Origin: Achromobacter sp. Root83
GTDB lineage: Bacteria; Pseudomonadota; Gammaproteobacteria; Burkholderiales; Burkholderiaceae_B
Assembly: GCF_001428845.1 (NCBI RefSeq)
Contig: NZ_LMIU01000012.1
Location: 562,857 to 626,856, forward strand
Reading direction: 5' to 3'
Length of the DNA: 64,000 bases
The position numbers and the translations under genes are program-made. The notes under the pieces were generated by a model. That model did no database searches. It was not told the origin of the DNA and saw only the letters and a program-made list of their open reading frames with translations. This document shows, piece by piece, positions 27,116-35,488 of the stretch (positions are counted from its first letter, which is position 1; each line of letters begins with the position of its first letter).

Positions 27116-27475
27116 TCAGTGCGCGGCGGGCCGGGCCTGGCGCTGGGCTTCGATGATCAAGCCCTCGAGCCGAGGCGACATCCGCAGCGCCACCTGGGCG
27201 CCGCTCGTGCCGTCCGCCTGGGCGACGGTTTCCAGCGCGAGTTCGATGGCTTCGTCGTTGAAGGCGCCCGGCGCTGCCTGGATATCCACGTAGCGGCTCA
27301 GCAGCGCGTCGACCGCCTTTTGCGCGTCGGCCAGGGCTTCATCCGACAATTGGCCGTTGCCCAGATACTGATTCACGACCCGGGCCAGGTCATCCATGAA
27401 AAACAGCAATGCCGCGGCCCCGCGGCACTCGGGATGGTTGAAGCCCCAGGAATGGGACGAAGCGTTCTGAGTCAT
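27116..27475 (-). CDS. Hypothetical protein (119 aa)
   Basis: I do not recognise this protein. ATG at 27475 (MTQNASSHSWGFNHPECRGA) is taken in preference to a TTG at 27493, as neither has a good ribosome site. It is mostly helical and acidic: FFMDDLARVVNQYLGNGQLSDEALADAQKAVDALLSR in the middle, ending EGLIIEAQRQARPAAH. There is no signal peptide or membrane segment. Codon use fits the host. It is divergent from the DUF3053 lipoprotein. Probably a conserved protein of the genus. Confidence 0.65.
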   Translation of the reverse strand: MTQNASSHSWGFNHPECRGAAALLFFMDDLARVVNQYLGNGQLSDEALADAQKAVDALLSRYVDIQAAPGAFNDEAIELALETVAQADGTSGAQVALRMSPRLEGLIIEAQRQARPAAH

Positions 27476-27678
27476 GTCGTGAGGCCAAGCCAATGTTGCG
27501 AACGGCCGCCAGCGGCCGAAACGCGTATTTTAGAGGATGCGCGGACGGCCCGTGGTGTCCGGGTGCTGGCATACTTCGCGCCATGGCCCACCGCCCTGTG
27601 TCAACTCGCTTCGATGGCAACAAAATCCGCCCGCCGGCGGATGCGGGACGGTGCTACCGGATAATTTGCCGGAAGGCG

Positions 27679-27696
27679 CCCGCCCTCCGGGGCGGG
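27679..27696 (+). other. Hairpin in the leader of the DUF3053 gene
   Basis: CCCGCCC / GGGCGGG followed by TTCTGATTTTC, 38 bases before the lipoprotein start. It resembles a weak terminator placed in a 5' UTR. Confidence 0.4.
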
Positions 27697-27734
27697 TTCT
27701 GATTTTCATGAATCTGCATGCGAGGAGGATGTGC

Positions 27735-28448
27735 ATGATCTTGTTTCGCGCGTGCGTGGCGGGCTTGGCGATGGCCTCCATGCTGCTTCTGTCGGCCTGC
27801 GTCAATAAAGAGCCTCAGGAGCGCGTCGCGTTCATACAGTTGCTCCAAGCCCGGATAAACGGCGCCACGCTGGTGCCCATTGGCGCGCTCAGCAAGGCCG
27901 AGAAAGAGGCCGTGGGCGGCTACGCCGACGCCTATGAGGTAATCACCGATTTTCAGGATGCCCTGACCGAGGCCGCCCAGCCGCTACGGGAGGTGCTGGC
28001 CGTGGAAACCATCCGCTCCGTCGCCGACATCGTGGAGCGCAGGGACAGCTTCGAAGCCGCGCGCAAGACCCTGGCCCAGAGCGCGTCGAAACTTCAGAGT
28101 GCCCGCGCCAAAGCGGACAAGGCCCGGGCCGCGCTGGCGCTGCCCGCCGATCTGGCGCCTGTCTATGACGGCGTCTATGACGAGGCGGTGAGCGCGCCCG
28201 CGGCGGAAATGATGGATGCGGCGTCAAAAATGGACTCGGCCGCCCGCGATGCCCTGGGGGTGGCGGACTTTGTCGCGGACCATGCCGAAGAGGTTCTGCT
28301 GGTGGAAGGTCAGGCTCGCGTGGCGACGCCCACCCTCCAGCAGGAATTGAATCTGCGGCTGCAGGGCTTGAACGCGCAATCCGAGGGGCTTGAGCAGGCC
28401 CGCGCCATCCTGCTGGAGGCGGCGGGCCGCGCCTCGCCCGCGCCCTAG
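27735..28448 (+). CDS. DUF3053-type lipoprotein
   Basis: A 237-residue lipoprotein. ATG at 27735 is selected over in-frame ATGs at 27708 and 27729 because AGGAGG (27723-27728) lies six bases upstream. The signal peptide ends in LSAC with Cys22. The mature protein is strongly helical with Ala/Lys/Glu-rich coiled segments (AARKTLAQSASKLQSARAKA and similar, residues ~110-140). DUF3053 proteins (YiaF/YfhG-like) are envelope lipoproteins with no firm function. The 3' end is 91 bases before the AI-2E-type permease; possibly co-transcribed. Confidence 0.82.
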   Translation: MILFRACVAGLAMASMLLLSACVNKEPQERVAFIQLLQARINGATLVPIGALSKAEKEAVGGYADAYEVITDFQDALTEAAQPLREVLAVETIRSVADIVERRDSFEAARKTLAQSASKLQSARAKADKARAALALPADLAPVYDGVYDEAVSAPAAEMMDAASKMDSAARDALGVADFVADHAEEVLLVEGQARVATPTLQQELNLRLQGLNAQSEGLEQARAILLEAAGRASPAP

Positions 28449-28539
28449 TGTTCCGGGACGCGCGCGGGTCGCCGAGCGCCGTCCGGCCGCGCTTTGTACA
28501 ATGCGGCTCTCGCGGCGTGCGCCGCGCCTTGGACGGAAT

Positions 28540-29631
28540 ATGAGCCAATCTTCCAGCGTGCACTACAGAACCTTTCTGCTCCTGCTCGTGGTGGTCACCA
28601 TCGCGTTCGGCTGGTTATTGTGGCCTTTCTATGGCGCCGTTTTCTGGGGCACCATCCTTGCCATCCTTTTTGCTCCCTTGCAGCGCCGTCTGGTCGCGCG
28701 GATTGGGGGGCGGCGCAATCTCGCCGCGCTGATCACCTTGCTGCTGGTGTTGCTGCTGGTGATCCTGCCCTTGGTCGTCATCAGCGGGTCGCTGGTGCGG
28801 GAAGGGGCGAACCTCTATCAGAGCATCAAGTCAGGGCAGATCAATTTCGGCGCCTATTTCCAACAGGCCATGGCGGCGCTGCCGTCATCCGTGCACGACA
28901 TGCTGGCGCGCTTTGATCTGGCGGACATTCCCAGCTTGCAGGAAAAGCTCACCGCGGGCGCGATGCAGGCCAGCCAGTTCCTGGCCACGCAGGCCCTGAG
29001 CATCGGACAGGACACGTTCCAGTTCGTGATCGGCTTTGGCATCATGCTCTACCTGCTGTTTTTCCTGTTGCGGGACGGGCCGCAGCTCTCGGCTCGCCTG
29101 AAGCGCGCGGTGCCCCTGAGCGACATGCACAAGCAGCATCTGTTCCGCAAGTTCACCACCGTGGTGCGCGCCACCGTCAAGGGCAACGTCGCGGTGGCGG
29201 CGGCGCAGGGCTTGCTGGGTGGCATCATCTTTTCGATCCTGTCGATCCAGGGCGCGCTGCTTTGGGGCGTGGTCATGGGTTTTCTGTCGCTGCTGCCCGC
29301 AATCGGCGCCGGTCTGATCTGGGCGCCGGTGGCGATCTACTTCCTGCTGACGGGGGCCACGATCAAGGGGGTTGCGCTGATCGCTTTCGGGGTGCTGGTC
29401 ATCGGCATGGTCGACAACGTGCTGCGCCCCATCCTGGTGGGCAAGGACACCAAGATGCCGGACTACGTGGTGCTGATCTCCACGTTGGGCGGCATGGCCT
29501 TGTTCGGTTTGAACGGGTTCGTGATCGGCCCGCTTGTCGCCGCCTTGTTCATGGCAAGCTGGGATCTGTTCTCGCCTTCGTCCGGGATGCCAGCCCCCCA
29601 GGTCGAAGACACCCCGTCCGAAGGCAAGTAG
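28540..29631 (+). CDS. AI-2E family transporter (PerM/YdiK-like permease)
   Basis: A 363-residue polytopic protein. ATG at 28540 (MSQSSSVHYRTFLLLLVVVT) is preferred over an upstream in-frame start that would overlap the previous gene. About eight membrane helices are arranged 3 + large extracytoplasmic region (~residues 85-150) + 5. Family marks are PFYGAVFWGTILAILFAPL, the FFLLRDGPQL segment (~182-191) and the late DNVLRPILVGKDTKMPDYV (~293-311). The family was named for autoinducer-2 export in E. coli (TqsA), but most members have other or unknown substrates, some acting as Na+/H+ antiporters. Confidence 0.92.
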   Translation: MSQSSSVHYRTFLLLLVVVTIAFGWLLWPFYGAVFWGTILAILFAPLQRRLVARIGGRRNLAALITLLLVLLLVILPLVVISGSLVREGANLYQSIKSGQINFGAYFQQAMAALPSSVHDMLARFDLADIPSLQEKLTAGAMQASQFLATQALSIGQDTFQFVIGFGIMLYLLFFLLRDGPQLSARLKRAVPLSDMHKQHLFRKFTTVVRATVKGNVAVAAAQGLLGGIIFSILSIQGALLWGVVMGFLSLLPAIGAGLIWAPVAIYFLLTGATIKGVALIAFGVLVIGMVDNVLRPILVGKDTKMPDYVVLISTLGGMALFGLNGFVIGPLVAALFMASWDLFSPSSGMPAPQVEDTPSEGK

Positions 29632-29766
29632 CGATATAGATGCGGATGGGCGCACGCCAACGAGTGTCCGTCCGTCCGCTGCTGGACGGGTGTATGGTGT
29701 AGCAGCGTCGGCCCTTTCGGGGGGCGGCCTTTCGTGTCAACTTCGCCACTCAGGAGCGTGTTGCAT

Positions 29767-29988
29767 ATGGAATGGAAACTGCATCGATCGGGCTGGATCG
29801 AAGAGCGCAATTTCGACATCGAGTTCGCCGAGACCCCCGAGGGATATCACTCCCGTGTAAGGGTCTTCGGATTTCCGGTTCTTGAAGACACCAAGCATGT
29901 GTTTCCGAACGAGGCCTTGGCGGAGAAAGGGGCGTTAACCTTGCTCAGGAGCCAGTTCACGGGCACGCCAGACCTCGAAGACCGGTAG
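29767..29988 (+). CDS. Small hypothetical protein (73 aa)
   Basis: An unrecognised small soluble protein: MEWKLHRSGWIEERNFDIEF to TPDLEDR, with a beta-rich centre (GYHSRVRVFGFPVLED). AGGAG at 29752-29756 supports initiation; ATG at 29767 is ten bases away and in-frame GTG and TTG lie closer, so the start is uncertain by up to three codons. A hairpin terminator follows. Acidic, no signal peptide. Confidence 0.65.
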   Translation: MEWKLHRSGWIEERNFDIEFAETPEGYHSRVRVFGFPVLEDTKHVFPNEALAEKGALTLLRSQFTGTPDLEDR

Positions 29989-29992
29989 CGAC

Positions 29993-30026
29993 AAAGGGCG
30001 GGCTGGATTCATCCAGCCGCCTTTCC
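29993..30026 (+). terminator. Terminator after the 73-aa gene
   Basis: AAAGG..GGCTGGA / TCCAGCC..CCTTT with a TTCA loop and one-base bulges; the T-tract is short. Confidence 0.6.
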
Positions 30027-30201
30027 TGCGTCATTGCAGGCGCGGTCTGCGGTGGCCGATAAGCAGGTCGCATCGAACCGTTTGGGAGTAAATTGGGCCA
30101 GGCCGCAGACCATGAAGGACGTATCGGGAGGTACATGAGGCCAGGGCTGCTGTTTCGGTGGGATGTCCGCGCTGCGCGGACTGCGTTGGAGGCGCCGCGC
30201 C

Positions 30202-31776
30202 ATGGCTGACGGCGACGGCCTCGCTGGCGCGCGTCCGCGGCGCCAGCAGCGGTATTCCATGCGAACCGGCCTGCTGGCCTTGGTCTTCGCCTGCATAACG
30301 CCCGCGTTGATCGTGGCGTCCGCGGCTGTGCACCAAAGCTTCGTCATCCAGAAAGAACGGATTTTTCGCGACACGATTTTCCTGGCGCGCAATCTCACCG
30401 CCATTCTCGACCGTGAACTGACCGGCGTCGAAGCCGGTTTGCAGATGCTGGCCACGTCCCCCGACCTGATCGGCGGAGACCTGGCCGGTTTTCATCAGCG
30501 GGCGCGCGAATCGGTGAGATTCCAGATCGTGGACAGCTATGTCTTGCTCAGCAAGGATGGACGCCAGCTCATCAATACGCAGGTGCCGTATGGCACCGCG
30601 TTGCCGGCCAGTAGCGCGCCGGAGGAATTGATTCGCGTTTTTCAATCGCGCATGCCCGTGCTCACCGGCCTGTTCTCGGACGGCGCCGGGCGCGATCCCT
30701 CGATCGCCCTCGGAGTGCCCGTGCTGCGGGGCGACGAGGTGGTCTACAGCCTGAATGTGGGGCTGTCGCCCGAGCGGATCGGCAGCGTGCTGGGCCGGCG
30801 CGCGCTGCCAGAGGGCTGGGTGGCGGCCGTGCTGGACGGCTCCGGCACCATCGTTGCCCGCACGCGGGACACCTCGCGATTCGTGGGGCAAAAGGCGGTG
30901 CCCGCGTTGGCGCGCGCCGTACAGCAGGAAGGCGAGGGATCGCTGGAAACCGTTACCAAGGAAGGAACGCCCGTCTACACGGCGTTCAGCCGCTCGGCGC
31001 TGTCCGGCTGGACGGTCGCCGCCGGCGCCCCGATGACACTGTTGACCTCGGATCTTTACCGCTCCATTGCCTGGATCGGCCTGGGCACGCTGATCGCTTT
31101 CGGGTTGGGCCTGTGGCTGGCCCTGAAGCTGGCGAGCCGGCTGACCTCGGCCGTGCAGGGGCTGGTGGCGCCAGCGCTGGCGCTGGGCGAGGGGCGCACG
31201 GTTGAGCTGCCGGCCACGCGGATCAAGGAAGCCCAGGAGGTGGGGGCCGCCATGCTGCAGGCTTCGCGCATGCTGGCGCGCGCGCAACACCTGGCGCACT
31301 ACGATCCGCTGACGGGGCTGTGCAACCGGGTGCTGTTCGGCGAACTCGTGCTGCGGGAACTGGCCGTGGCGCAGCGTAGCGGCGATGAATTCTCGATCCT
31401 GGCGATCGACCTGGATGGCTTCAAGGCGGTCAATGACATGCACGGCCATGCCGCGGGCGATACGGTGCTGAAAGAGGCCGCCGAGCGGATGGCGAGAGCT
31501 ATCCGGCTGTCCGACGTGGCCGCGAGGCTGGGCGGCGACGAATTCGCGGTGCTCTTGATGGGCGCCAATCGAGAAAATGCGAAGCAGGTCGCCGAAGCCC
31601 TGGTGGAAAGCCTGTCGCTGCCATATCCCAATGTCCGCGTCGCCGTGTCGGCAAGCGTGGGCATCGCGGTCTTTCCGCAATCCGGCACCACCATGCTGCA
31701 ATTGCTCGAGCGCGCCGATGTGGCGCTGTACAAGGCCAAGGGGCAGGGCAAGCGGAGAGTGGCGCTGGATCAGTGA
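30202..31776 (+). CDS. Membrane-bound diguanylate cyclase (GGDEF)
   Basis: A 524-residue c-di-GMP synthase. ATG at 30202 follows GGAGG by nine bases; an in-frame ATG at 30163 is possible. Layout: short Arg-rich cytoplasmic end, helix 1 (TGLLALVFACITPALIVASA, ~20-39), a periplasmic sensor of about 240 residues (CHASE/dCACHE-like, ending TVAAGAPMTLL), helix 2 (SIAWIGLGTLIAFGLGLWLA, ~288-307), a HAMP-like linker, and a C-terminal GGDEF domain. The active-site GGDEF is at residues 444-448, with the inhibitory I-site R435xxD438 exactly five residues upstream, so the enzyme should be active and product-inhibited. No EAL domain. The signal sensed is unknown. Confidence 0.93.
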   Translation: MADGDGLAGARPRRQQRYSMRTGLLALVFACITPALIVASAAVHQSFVIQKERIFRDTIFLARNLTAILDRELTGVEAGLQMLATSPDLIGGDLAGFHQRARESVRFQIVDSYVLLSKDGRQLINTQVPYGTALPASSAPEELIRVFQSRMPVLTGLFSDGAGRDPSIALGVPVLRGDEVVYSLNVGLSPERIGSVLGRRALPEGWVAAVLDGSGTIVARTRDTSRFVGQKAVPALARAVQQEGEGSLETVTKEGTPVYTAFSRSALSGWTVAAGAPMTLLTSDLYRSIAWIGLGTLIAFGLGLWLALKLASRLTSAVQGLVAPALALGEGRTVELPATRIKEAQEVGAAMLQASRMLARAQHLAHYDPLTGLCNRVLFGELVLRELAVAQRSGDEFSILAIDLDGFKAVNDMHGHAAGDTVLKEAAERMARAIRLSDVAARLGGDEFAVLLMGANRENAKQVAEALVESLSLPYPNVRVAVSASVGIAVFPQSGTTMLQLLERADVALYKAKGQGKRRVALDQ

Positions 31777-31803
31777 ACCCGCCGCTTGCTGTGGAACCCG
31801 CCT

Positions 31804-32046
31804 TCAGGTTTCCTGGGAGGGCGGGGTCAAGGCCGTCAGGATCTCGCCCGATTTCAGCCGGTAGCGCTTGTCGCCCAGTGCCATCACGTGTTCTCCATCC
31901 GTGGTCCTGAGTATGTAGCGGGTGTCGATGGGCGGGGGGGCGGCGCGGCGCGGATCATCCGCTTGCAAGAACACCTCTATCCGATAGAGCCGGCCCGACT
32001 CCGTGCTGGCCAGCACGTCGCTCAATCTGCGTATTGAAATGGCCAT
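31804..32046 (-). CDS. Small hypothetical protein (80 aa)
   Basis: An unrecognised protein: MAISIRRLSDVLASTESGRL, then beta-strand-like YRIEVFLQADDP and TRYILRTTDGEHVMALGDKR, ending in a Pro/Glu/Thr tail. GGGAGA precedes the ATG. It converges with the diguanylate cyclase (27 bases between stops) and is divergent from the YddG-like exporter. No membrane segment. Likely a genus-level conserved small protein. Confidence 0.65.
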   Translation of the reverse strand: MAISIRRLSDVLASTESGRLYRIEVFLQADDPRRAAPPPIDTRYILRTTDGEHVMALGDKRYRLKSGEILTALTPPSQET

Positions 32047-32208
32047 TCGGCTTTTTCTCCCTCTTTCGTCGTGGTGGGTCTGTTGCCGGCATAGATCCCC
32101 ATCTGCCGGCGAGTCAGTACAGCTTGTTCGGTTTTCGCTAAACTTCCCGCCTTGGCGCCGGGCCTGCCCAGGTCATTCGGCGCGGTCAGCGGGCAATCGG
32201 AATCGGCA

Positions 32209-33117
32209 ATGCACTTCACTCCCGGCCGCAGAGCGGCCACCCTGTCAGGTTTGCTGGCGATATTGTTGTGGGGCACCGTTGTCGGCTTGATCCGCGGCGT
32301 CAGCGAGGATTTCGGTCCCATTGGCGGCGCGGCGCTGATCTATACGGTGGGGTCGATACTCCTGGTGCTGTTGCTGGGATTTCCCAAGCTGCGCAGTTTT
32401 CCCCGTTCATACCTGCTCGTGGGCAGCATTTTGTTTGTCGCCTATGAGATATGCCTGTCGCTGTCGCTGGGCTTCGCCGCCAATCGGGGGCAGGCCATCG
32501 AGTTAGGGATCATCAATTACCTGTGGCCTTGTTTCACGGTGATTCTCGCCATGCTCATCAACGGCCAGCGCGCGGGCGTGTTGGTGGTGCCGGGCATCTT
32601 GTTGTCGGTTTGCGGCATCGTGTGGGTGGTGGGCGGGTCGGGCGGCCTTTCCCTGGAACGCACGGCGTCCAACATCTTGAGCAATCCTCTCAGTTATGGG
32701 CTGGCATTCAGCGGCGCCATCATCTGGGCCGTGTATTGCAACGTGACGAAGCGCTTTGCCGACGGCAAGAATGGTGTGGCGCTGTTTTTCATGCTCACCG
32801 CCGCCGTTTTATGGGCCAAGTACCTCTTGAGCGCGGAGCCCCCGCTTGCCTTTACCGCAAGCGCCACGATCGAGTTGTGCGTGACCGGCAGCGCCATGGC
32901 GGCCGGCTATGCATTCTGGAACGTGGGAATCCTGCGGGGCAACCTGACTCTGCTGGCGACCGCCTCCTATTTCACGCCCGTGTTTTCCGCCGTCTTCGCC
33001 GCGGTATGGCTGTCCACCCCGCTGACGACGTCGTTCTGGCAGGGAGTAGCCATGGTCACCGCCGGTTCATTGTTGTGTTGGGCGGCGACGCGCGGCAGAC
33101 CGGCCAAACACGCATAG
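32209..33117 (+). CDS. DMT-superfamily exporter, YddG-like (aromatic amino acid exporter)
   Basis: A 302-residue protein with ten predicted membrane helices in two EamA repeats. ATG at 32209 (MHFTPGRRAATLSGLLAILL) is chosen; an in-frame ATG 19 codons upstream is possible. The conserved LLWGTVVGLIRGVSEDFGPI at the first helix, AYEICLSLSLGFAANRGQAIE, INYLWPCFTVILA and the late YFTPVFSAVFAAVWLS match YddG, which exports Phe, Tyr and Trp. A regulator is not visible. There is no link to aromatic biosynthesis genes except aroG 27 kb away. Confidence 0.87.
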   Translation: MHFTPGRRAATLSGLLAILLWGTVVGLIRGVSEDFGPIGGAALIYTVGSILLVLLLGFPKLRSFPRSYLLVGSILFVAYEICLSLSLGFAANRGQAIELGIINYLWPCFTVILAMLINGQRAGVLVVPGILLSVCGIVWVVGGSGGLSLERTASNILSNPLSYGLAFSGAIIWAVYCNVTKRFADGKNGVALFFMLTAAVLWAKYLLSAEPPLAFTASATIELCVTGSAMAAGYAFWNVGILRGNLTLLATASYFTPVFSAVFAAVWLSTPLTTSFWQGVAMVTAGSLLCWAATRGRPAKHA

Positions 33118-33147
33118 CGTGAAGGCGCGGCGTTGAAGCGACGGGAA

Positions 33148-33339
33148 TTACTCGATGAGCATGCTCTGGGCGACGGCGTATCCCAGCGGAATCAACAAGA
33201 GCGATGCAAAGGTGGAACTGACAATCGCCGCTGATATCTTCAGCCAGGGCTCGGGCCCCGCGCTTTGAATCGTTTGAATCACCAACGCGACGATACCCAC
33301 AACCATCAAACAGCTTATAACCACTGCTACGTAAGTCAT
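33148..33339 (-). CDS. Small membrane protein (63 aa, two helices)
   Basis: An unrecognised integral membrane protein with two hydrophobic helices: VAVVISCLMVVGIVALVIQT (residues ~4-23) and AAIVSSTFASLLLIPLGYAV (~37-56), joined by a short polar loop SAGPEPWLK. The ATG is preceded by GGAGACAAC. It converges with the YddG-like exporter. No function can be given. Confidence 0.65.
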   Translation of the reverse strand: MTYVAVVISCLMVVGIVALVIQTIQSAGPEPWLKISAAIVSSTFASLLLIPLGYAVAQSMLIE

Positions 33340-33595
33340 GTTGTCTCCGTCCTCGCCTGATTAAAGGGATGCGGCGCCGCTGAGCGGTCTGTATGTTTGT
33401 GTTGATTGTGCGCCTGTATTGCAGGCCTGCGCCCTAGGGTTTTCCTGGCGGGACCCGTGCTTTGTGGTGTATTTGCCGCGGGGTATGCAGCATGAATGCC
33501 ATGTGCGGGCGCAGCATATTTCGAGGCGGCGCCGTGCTTGCGGTCGTCCGGTATGCGCTACGATGGCAGTATCAAAACACTGAAGAGGCCGCCCC

Positions 33596-33829
33596 ATGTC
33601 GCAACGATTGCGTCCCGGCACGCGCGCCACCTTGCAGGTGCGGCAACTGACGCCGGGCGAGTTCGCGTGGATCATCACGCTGCTTGATCCGGAATCGGGC
33701 AATGTGCGCAGCACCAATTACTCGGATAAGCGCTACGGCAGCCTGGTTGAAGCCTCGACCGCGGGCAAGGCCGCCGTCGTGGCCTTTCTGGGGGCTGGCG
33801 ATGCGCAAGGCCGGGAGGCTCCCCTGTAG
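33596..33829 (+). CDS. Small hypothetical protein (77 aa)
   Basis: Unrecognised. MSQRLRPGTRATLQVRQLTP, then EFAWIITLLDPESGN, RSTNYSDKRYGSLVEA and a C-terminal GDAQGREAPL. The frame has host-like codon use and ends 39 bases before a good terminator. Basic and probably cytosolic. It opens a series of small same-strand genes. Confidence 0.6.
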   Translation: MSQRLRPGTRATLQVRQLTPGEFAWIITLLDPESGNVRSTNYSDKRYGSLVEASTAGKAAVVAFLGAGDAQGREAPL

Positions 33830-33868
33830 GGCAAGCCCAAAAACTGATCGTCGCGCCCACTCACGAAT

Positions 33869-33891
33869 AGCCCTCGCAAGAGGGCTTTTTT
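33869..33891 (+). terminator. Intrinsic terminator
   Basis: AGCCCTC / GAGGGCT with a GCAA tetraloop and six T, after the 77-aa gene. Confidence 0.92.
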
Positions 33892-33967
33892 GCGTGCGGC
33901 GTCAGGCGGGAACGCGATTTGCTGACAGGGGCAAGGCGCGTTAGGCGCCGCTTGAGGAGAAGACATC

Positions 33968-34159
33968 ATGTCCCAGCCCCCGCATCGAGAGCCCGGCACG
34001 CCGGACAGCCTGCCGTCCGACGATCCCGCGCTTCCCGGCAATCTACCGCCGGATGATCCTCGGCCCGATCCAAATCGCCCGGCCGACAACCCCGACGCGC
34101 TCGATCCCACCCCGCCCGCGCCGGATCCTCGATCCCCGGGCACGATAGACCTGGCGTAA
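33968..34159 (+). CDS. Proline/aspartate-rich small protein (63 aa)
   Basis: A low-complexity, intrinsically disordered protein made mainly of Pro, Asp, Ala and Asn (GNLPPDDPRPDPNRPADNPD, then ALDPTPPAPDPRSPGTIDLA). GAGGAGAAGACATC precedes the ATG, a strong site. There is no signal peptide. It lies 47 bases before the 24-residue membrane peptide gene and is probably co-transcribed with it. Function unknown. Confidence 0.55.
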   Translation: MSQPPHREPGTPDSLPSDDPALPGNLPPDDPRPDPNRPADNPDALDPTPPAPDPRSPGTIDLA

Positions 34160-34206
34160 GCGGTTTCATTGCCCGTCAGGCAACAAAGACATCCAAGGAG
34201 GTTTTT

Positions 34207-34281
34207 ATGCGTTCCATTCTGCTGTGGCTGCTGGGCGTGCCCATCCCGATCATCATTCTGCTGGCGTTGTTCTGGCACTGA
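34207..34281 (+). CDS. 24-residue single-helix membrane peptide
   Basis: A very short frame with an excellent ribosome site (AAGGAGG at 34195-34201, five bases before ATG). It reads MRSILLWLLGVPIPIIILLA then LFWH: one hydrophobic helix broken by a VPIP motif. Peptides of this kind (R-LLLWLLG-PIPIIILL) recur in proteobacterial genomes, often unannotated, from my memory of similar sequences. It lies between the Pro/Asp-rich protein and a membrane protein, all same strand, suggesting an envelope role. It is too short for standard gene finding. Confidence 0.75.
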   Translation: MRSILLWLLGVPIPIIILLALFWH

Positions 34282-34346
34282 CGCACGCCGTTTCCCACTT
34301 CGGAGCCGCTCTTGCGGCCACGAAACACAATGAACAAGGATTGACC

Positions 34347-35252
34347 ATGGAAAACGCATCTTCATTGAGCCAGCCCTACGCGGTTCCTCCCCGTGAGTCC
34401 GCGATTTCCGCCGTCTCATGGGCGGCGGTCTTCGCCGGTGCGGTGATTGCCGCCGCGCTGTCTCTGGCGCTGTTCGCCGGCGGCACCGGCCTGGGCTTTC
34501 TGTCTGTCTCGCCTTGGGGCGACGAAGGCATGTCCGCCCCGGCGGTTGGTATCGGCATCATCGTCTGGATGCTGTTCACCCAGATCGTCGCCTATGGCAT
34601 TGGCGGCTACGTGGCCGGCCGGCTGCGGACGAAATGGGTGGATGTGCATTCCGATGAAATCTACTTCCGCGACACGGCGCACGGTTTTCTGGTGTGGGCC
34701 TTGAGCGCCGTGGTCAGCGCGGCCCTGCTGGGTTCGGCGCTTGCGTCTCTGGCCTCGGGCGCGGCTAAGGCAGGCGCATCCGTCGCGGCGGGGGCCGGCA
34801 CGGCCGTGACGGCCACCGCGGCGGCGGGCGCAAGCGGGGGTGGCATGGAGCGGGCGACCGACTATTTCACCGATACCCTGCTGCGCGCGGAGCGCCCCGA
34901 AGCGGGAGGTGACCGCGACGCGGCGCGAGGCGAGGTGGGCCGGATCGTGGCCATGAGTCTGACGCGCGGCGACATGACGCCGGAGGACCGTGATTACGTC
35001 GTGAAGGTGGTCGCCGCTCAAACGGGTCTGGAGCCCGCCGTGGCGCAACGCCGCGTCGAGCAGGCGATCCAGAATGCCAAGAAGGCTGCCGAGGACGCCA
35101 AGCAAAAAGCCAAGGAAGCGGCCGACACGGCAAGAAAGGCCGCGGCTGCGTTCGCCTTGTGGGGCTTCGCCTCGATGCTCATTGGTGCGTTCGTGGCAAG
35201 CCTGGCCGCAACCTGGGGCGGCAAGCGCCGCGACACGTTGCGCGGGATATAG
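34347..35252 (+). CDS. Membrane protein with Ala/Lys-rich coiled region (301 aa)
   Basis: ATG at 34347 follows AAGGATTGACC and gives a 301-residue protein. Helices: AVSWAAVFAGAVIAAALSLA (~22-41), PAVGIGIIVWMLFTQIVAYG (~64-83), a long Ala/Gly helix ALSAVVSAALLGSALASLAS (~118-137), and a C-terminal helix ALWGFASMLIGAFVASLAAT (~269-288). Between residues ~175 and 265 is a soluble domain (RGEVGRIVAMSLTRGDMTPE) and an Ala/Lys/Glu coiled stretch (ESP KKAAEDAKQKAKEAADTA type). I know similar Alcaligenaceae and pseudomonad membrane proteins only as hypothetical. Possibly a stress-related envelope protein. Confidence 0.72.
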   Translation: MENASSLSQPYAVPPRESAISAVSWAAVFAGAVIAAALSLALFAGGTGLGFLSVSPWGDEGMSAPAVGIGIIVWMLFTQIVAYGIGGYVAGRLRTKWVDVHSDEIYFRDTAHGFLVWALSAVVSAALLGSALASLASGAAKAGASVAAGAGTAVTATAAAGASGGGMERATDYFTDTLLRAERPEAGGDRDAARGEVGRIVAMSLTRGDMTPEDRDYVVKVVAAQTGLEPAVAQRRVEQAIQNAKKAAEDAKQKAKEAADTARKAAAAFALWGFASMLIGAFVASLAATWGGKRRDTLRGI

Positions 35253-35330
35253 TTGATTTTGGGGTAGGCCCCCTGCCGCCGCGAGTATCTGCGGCAGGGG
35301 GGGCTGTGGCCAGGGGACCGCGGCCCATGC

Positions 35331-35360
35331 AAAAGGCCCTCACCGAAGTGAGGGCCTTTT
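35331..35360. terminator. Bidirectional terminator
   Basis: AAAAGGCCCTCAC / GTGAGGGCCTTTT with a CGAA loop. It serves the tRNA(CAT) gene on the minus strand and the 34347 gene on the plus strand. Confidence 0.92.
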
Positions 35361-35367
35361 AAATTCT

Positions 35368-35444
35368 TGGTGGCGCATCCCTGATTCGAACAGGGGACCT
35401 GCGGATTATGATTCCGTCGCTCTAACCGGCTGAGCTAATGCGCC
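35368..35444 (-). tRNA. tRNA-Met (CAT)
   Basis: A 77-base gene reading GGCGCATTAGCTCAGCCGG at its 5' end, with acceptor GGCGCAT / ATGCGCC, encoded CCA, D arm GCTC/GAGC, T arm CCCTG TTCGAAT CAGGG and anticodon loop ATCATAA (anticodon CAT). The D loop and A1-less acceptor exclude initiator tRNA, which usually has a C1:A72 mismatch. tRNA-Ile2 (lysidine) is the alternative, but the C4-G69/C5-G68 pairs recognised by TilS in E. coli are not both present. The anticodon stem has an A27-C43 mismatch and position 32 is A, both unusual. Confidence 0.92.
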
Positions 35445-35488
35445 ATCTTTTCGTCTTTCTGGCAAAGCGCTGATCAACGAAGAACGAA

